Source of the DNA: Alphaproteobacteria bacterium
Lineage (GTDB): Bacteria > Pseudomonadota > Alphaproteobacteria > Puniceispirillales > Puniceispirillaceae
Reading direction: 5' to 3'
Length of the DNA: 8,035 bases
Assembly (NCBI GenBank): GCA_011524805.1
Contig: WTJO01000021.1
Location: 1-8,035 of the forward strand
This document shows positions 6,456-8,035 of this stretch, piece by piece (positions within the stretch are counted from its first letter, which is position 1; each line of letters begins with the position of its first letter). The notes under the pieces are model-generated. The model was not told the origin of the DNA, made no database searches, and saw only the letters and a program-made list of their open reading frames with translations. The position numbers and the translations under genes were made by a program.

Positions 6456-7640
6456 GTGGTCAGGGCTAAGGCAGATAGACTGCTTCACCGTAATGTCTGG
6501 CTATCGTCATGGGTGCTGACCATCTCGTTGCTGGGCGATGCATTGCTTTATGTCATTCTGCCTGTGCATGCCGCCGCCTTCGGGCTTAGCATTGCTGCGG
6601 TCGGGTTTCTGCTGGCGGTGAACAGGATAATCCGCACCTTTACCTATGGGCTGATTGTGCAGCTGGGCCAGCAGATAGGGGCACGGAATCTGGCTCTTCT
6701 TACTGCCCTTACCGCCGCTATTTCTACGCTGGGATATGGGTTGTTTGACGGGCTCTGGCTGTTAACGCCGATGCGTATTTTATGGGGGTTATCCTATGCC
6801 GGATTGCTGATTGTCACCTTGGATTATGCGTCTGCCAATGCTGCCAAAACAGGTGTGCGGATAGGCATTAGCAGGTCAGTTGAACAGATTGGCCCGCTGC
6901 TGGTTATGTCGCTTGGCACATGGGCGGTTGCCATCACAGGACCACAGGATATTTTTATTTATATCGGGATGCTCTCAACATCTGCACTTTTGCTTGCATG
7001 GTGTCTTAGCCCGCAAGATGCGCCGGCCATCCCGCCTGCCAGAACAGCATTATGGAAATCTATCAGGATTCCGCGCCCCAAAGCTGTTGATGGGCTGATT
7101 TTCTGGATGGGATTTGGCATTGACGGGGTTTTTACAGTTACAATTGCGCTGATGTGGATACCTGTTTCGGGGGTAGATGCGGCGATCATTATTGGCGGGG
7201 TAATCCTGGCCTTGCGGCGTGTGGGTGAGATGTTAATAGCGCCTGTTTCTGGCAATATCGCTGATAGATTCGGGCTGGCTATCCCGCTCGTGGTGATGCT
7301 GGTGATATGCGGGTGTGGGTTCTTTGCGATTGGCATGGGCTATCTGGTGGCCGGCTCTGCCGCGCTGGTGATATGTAGAGGCGCGCTTGGCACGCTATTT
7401 CCGGCGGCTTCTGCTGCATTATACAGGGATGACCATATGCATGCCCTAACCAGAAACCAGACATGGCGCGATATTGGCGCGGCAGCGGGCCCGCTTCTGG
7501 CCGGTCTGTTGCTGGGGATAATGACAGCACAAACGCTTCATCTGATTATGCTAGGGCTGTTTGCCGCCAGTTCGGGCTGGTTTTTTCTGGGCGGTGATTT
7601 TGCCCGCCTAAGACGTGTTAATGTAGCTGAAAGACCGTGA
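6456..7640 (+). CDS. MFS transporter (394 residues)
   Basis: The protein is strongly hydrophobic, with about twelve membrane segments and a polar central loop around 186-210 (PQDAPAIPPAR and following), the normal layout of a major facilitator superfamily carrier in the inner membrane. The segment SGNIADRFG (265-273) matches the family's loop 2-3/8-9 motif G-x-x-x-D-R-x-G; an early R-x-x-R (57-60) and P-x-R (105-107) fit as well. The start is GTG at 6456, supported by AAGAGG at 6441-6446 with 9-base spacing; no upstream in-frame ATG fits. It lies 41 bases after the ureohydrolase stop and is probably in the same transcript. The substrate cannot be read from the sequence. Transport of the ureohydrolase's substrate or product is an inference from position; a drug-efflux type is equally possible. 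Confidence 0.88.
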   Translation: MVRAKADRLLHRNVWLSSWVLTISLLGDALLYVILPVHAAAFGLSIAAVGFLLAVNRIIRTFTYGLIVQLGQQIGARNLALLTALTAAISTLGYGLFDGLWLLTPMRILWGLSYAGLLIVTLDYASANAAKTGVRIGISRSVEQIGPLLVMSLGTWAVAITGPQDIFIYIGMLSTSALLLAWCLSPQDAPAIPPARTALWKSIRIPRPKAVDGLIFWMGFGIDGVFTVTIALMWIPVSGVDAAIIIGGVILALRRVGEMLIAPVSGNIADRFGLAIPLVVMLVICGCGFFAIGMGYLVAGSAALVICRGALGTLFPAASAALYRDDHMHALTRNQTWRDIGAAAGPLLAGLLLGIMTAQTLHLIMLGLFAASSGWFFLGGDFARLRRVNVAERP

Positions 7641-7681
7641 GGCCACTGTTACATTGGGTGAATATTGCCCGTTATGGGTAT

Positions 7682-7711
7682 TTTACGTCTCGCAATAATA
7701 TTTCTTATGTT
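7682..7711 (+). promoter_or_regulatory. Possible sigma70-type promoter for the last gene
   Basis: TTTACG (7682-7687) and TATGTT (7706-7711) are 18 bases apart and each matches 4 of 6 consensus bases. They lie in an AT-rich stretch about 45 bases before the ATG at 7754. A 7-base inverted repeat, CCGTTAT (7669-7675) and ATAACGG (7717-7723), brackets the pair, and TGTTACA occurs twice (7647-7653 and 7708-7714). These could be regulator sites or chance. A gap of 113 bases after the MFS gene makes a separate promoter plausible. Confidence 0.25.
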
Positions 7712-7753
7712 ACACTATAACGGCGATGTTGAATGCTACGGGTCTAAGATTTA

Positions 7754-8035
7754 ATGAAGACAGTGAATGACGACAACAACAAGCAGCTTCACCTGCAGCA
7801 ATCACTAGACTCCAATTTCCTTGAAATATGGACACTTTTTCTTGAGCAAAATGTCGCCAGACAAAAAATCATGGTGGAGCTTGCAGGCAGTCCGACGCGA
7901 GCCAGTATTGCGCAGGCTGTTTACTGGCATGAATTATTGCTGCTGGCAGAGGCAGGCTCTGCGCCATCTTATGATAAAACTATACAAAACATCGATGCAG
8001 AAAAAGAAAATTTGGATGCTTACATAAGGCATAAA
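7754..8035 (+). CDS. Hypothetical protein, 3' end missing
   Basis: The frame is open from ATG 7754 to the window edge (94 codons). It was chosen because it is the first start after the in-frame TAA at 7745-7747; the ribosome site is poor (CTAAG only), and GTG at 7763 is an alternative. The visible protein is soluble and mainly helical, with a polar Asn/Gln-rich N-terminus, then LDSNFLEIWTLFLEQNVARQ, a segment VELAGSPTRASIAQAVYWHE, and a charged stretch DAEKENLDAYIRHK. No signal peptide or membrane segment is visible, and I do not recognise a family. A frame beginning at 7821 overlaps it in another register but is Trp/Lys/Arg-rich and looks spurious. Confidence 0.65.
   Translation, partial: MKTVNDDNNKQLHLQQSLDSNFLEIWTLFLEQNVARQKIMVELAGSPTRASIAQAVYWHELLLLAEAGSAPSYDKTIQNIDAEKENLDAYIRHK

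Noticed and set aside
7821..8027. 68-codon + strand frame
   Set aside because: It overlaps the open frame starting at 7754 in another register, is rich in Trp, Lys, Arg and Met, and has no ribosome site; it looks like a shadow.

Overview
The window looks like a piece of an alphaproteobacterial chromosome, possibly a marine lineage such as SAR116. That placement is an inference from protein resemblance and moderate GC, with no marker gene to prove it. All coding is on the + strand: five protein genes, two of them cut by the window edges. I found no RNA gene, insertion sequence or CRISPR array.

Region 1 (2-4249) is the last 1415 codons of a very large, cysteine-free, Asp/Ser/Thr-rich surface protein. 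It has a beta-sandwich-like module (about 2-345), twelve cadherin-like repeats of 95-105 residues (371 to about 3931), and a C-terminal domain (3932-4246) that matches the flagellin C-terminal D0/D1 region without gaps. The repeats alternate between two subtypes, giving six A-B pairs. The simplest reading is a giant flagellin whose variable middle is a stack of adhesin-type repeats. The N-terminal part that would confirm this lies left of the window. The gene's 3' half is clearly AT-richer than the genes that follow.

Region 2 (4385-7640) is an ordinary-looking metabolic stretch: a PfkB-family sugar kinase (fructokinase-like), a ureohydrolase of the agmatinase/arginase family, and an MFS transporter. 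The last two are 41 bases apart and are probably co-transcribed. The ureohydrolase is unusual: the first metal-ligand His of the family is Asp, and the His of the flexible catalytic motif is Ser, so its substrate should not be assumed to be agmatine. The transporter may carry its substrate or product.

Region 3 (7641-8035) is a 113-base intergenic stretch with a possible promoter, then the first 94 codons of an unrecognised protein that runs off the right edge.

The most interesting object is the cadherin-repeat/flagellin chimera; next is the variant active site of the ureohydrolase.
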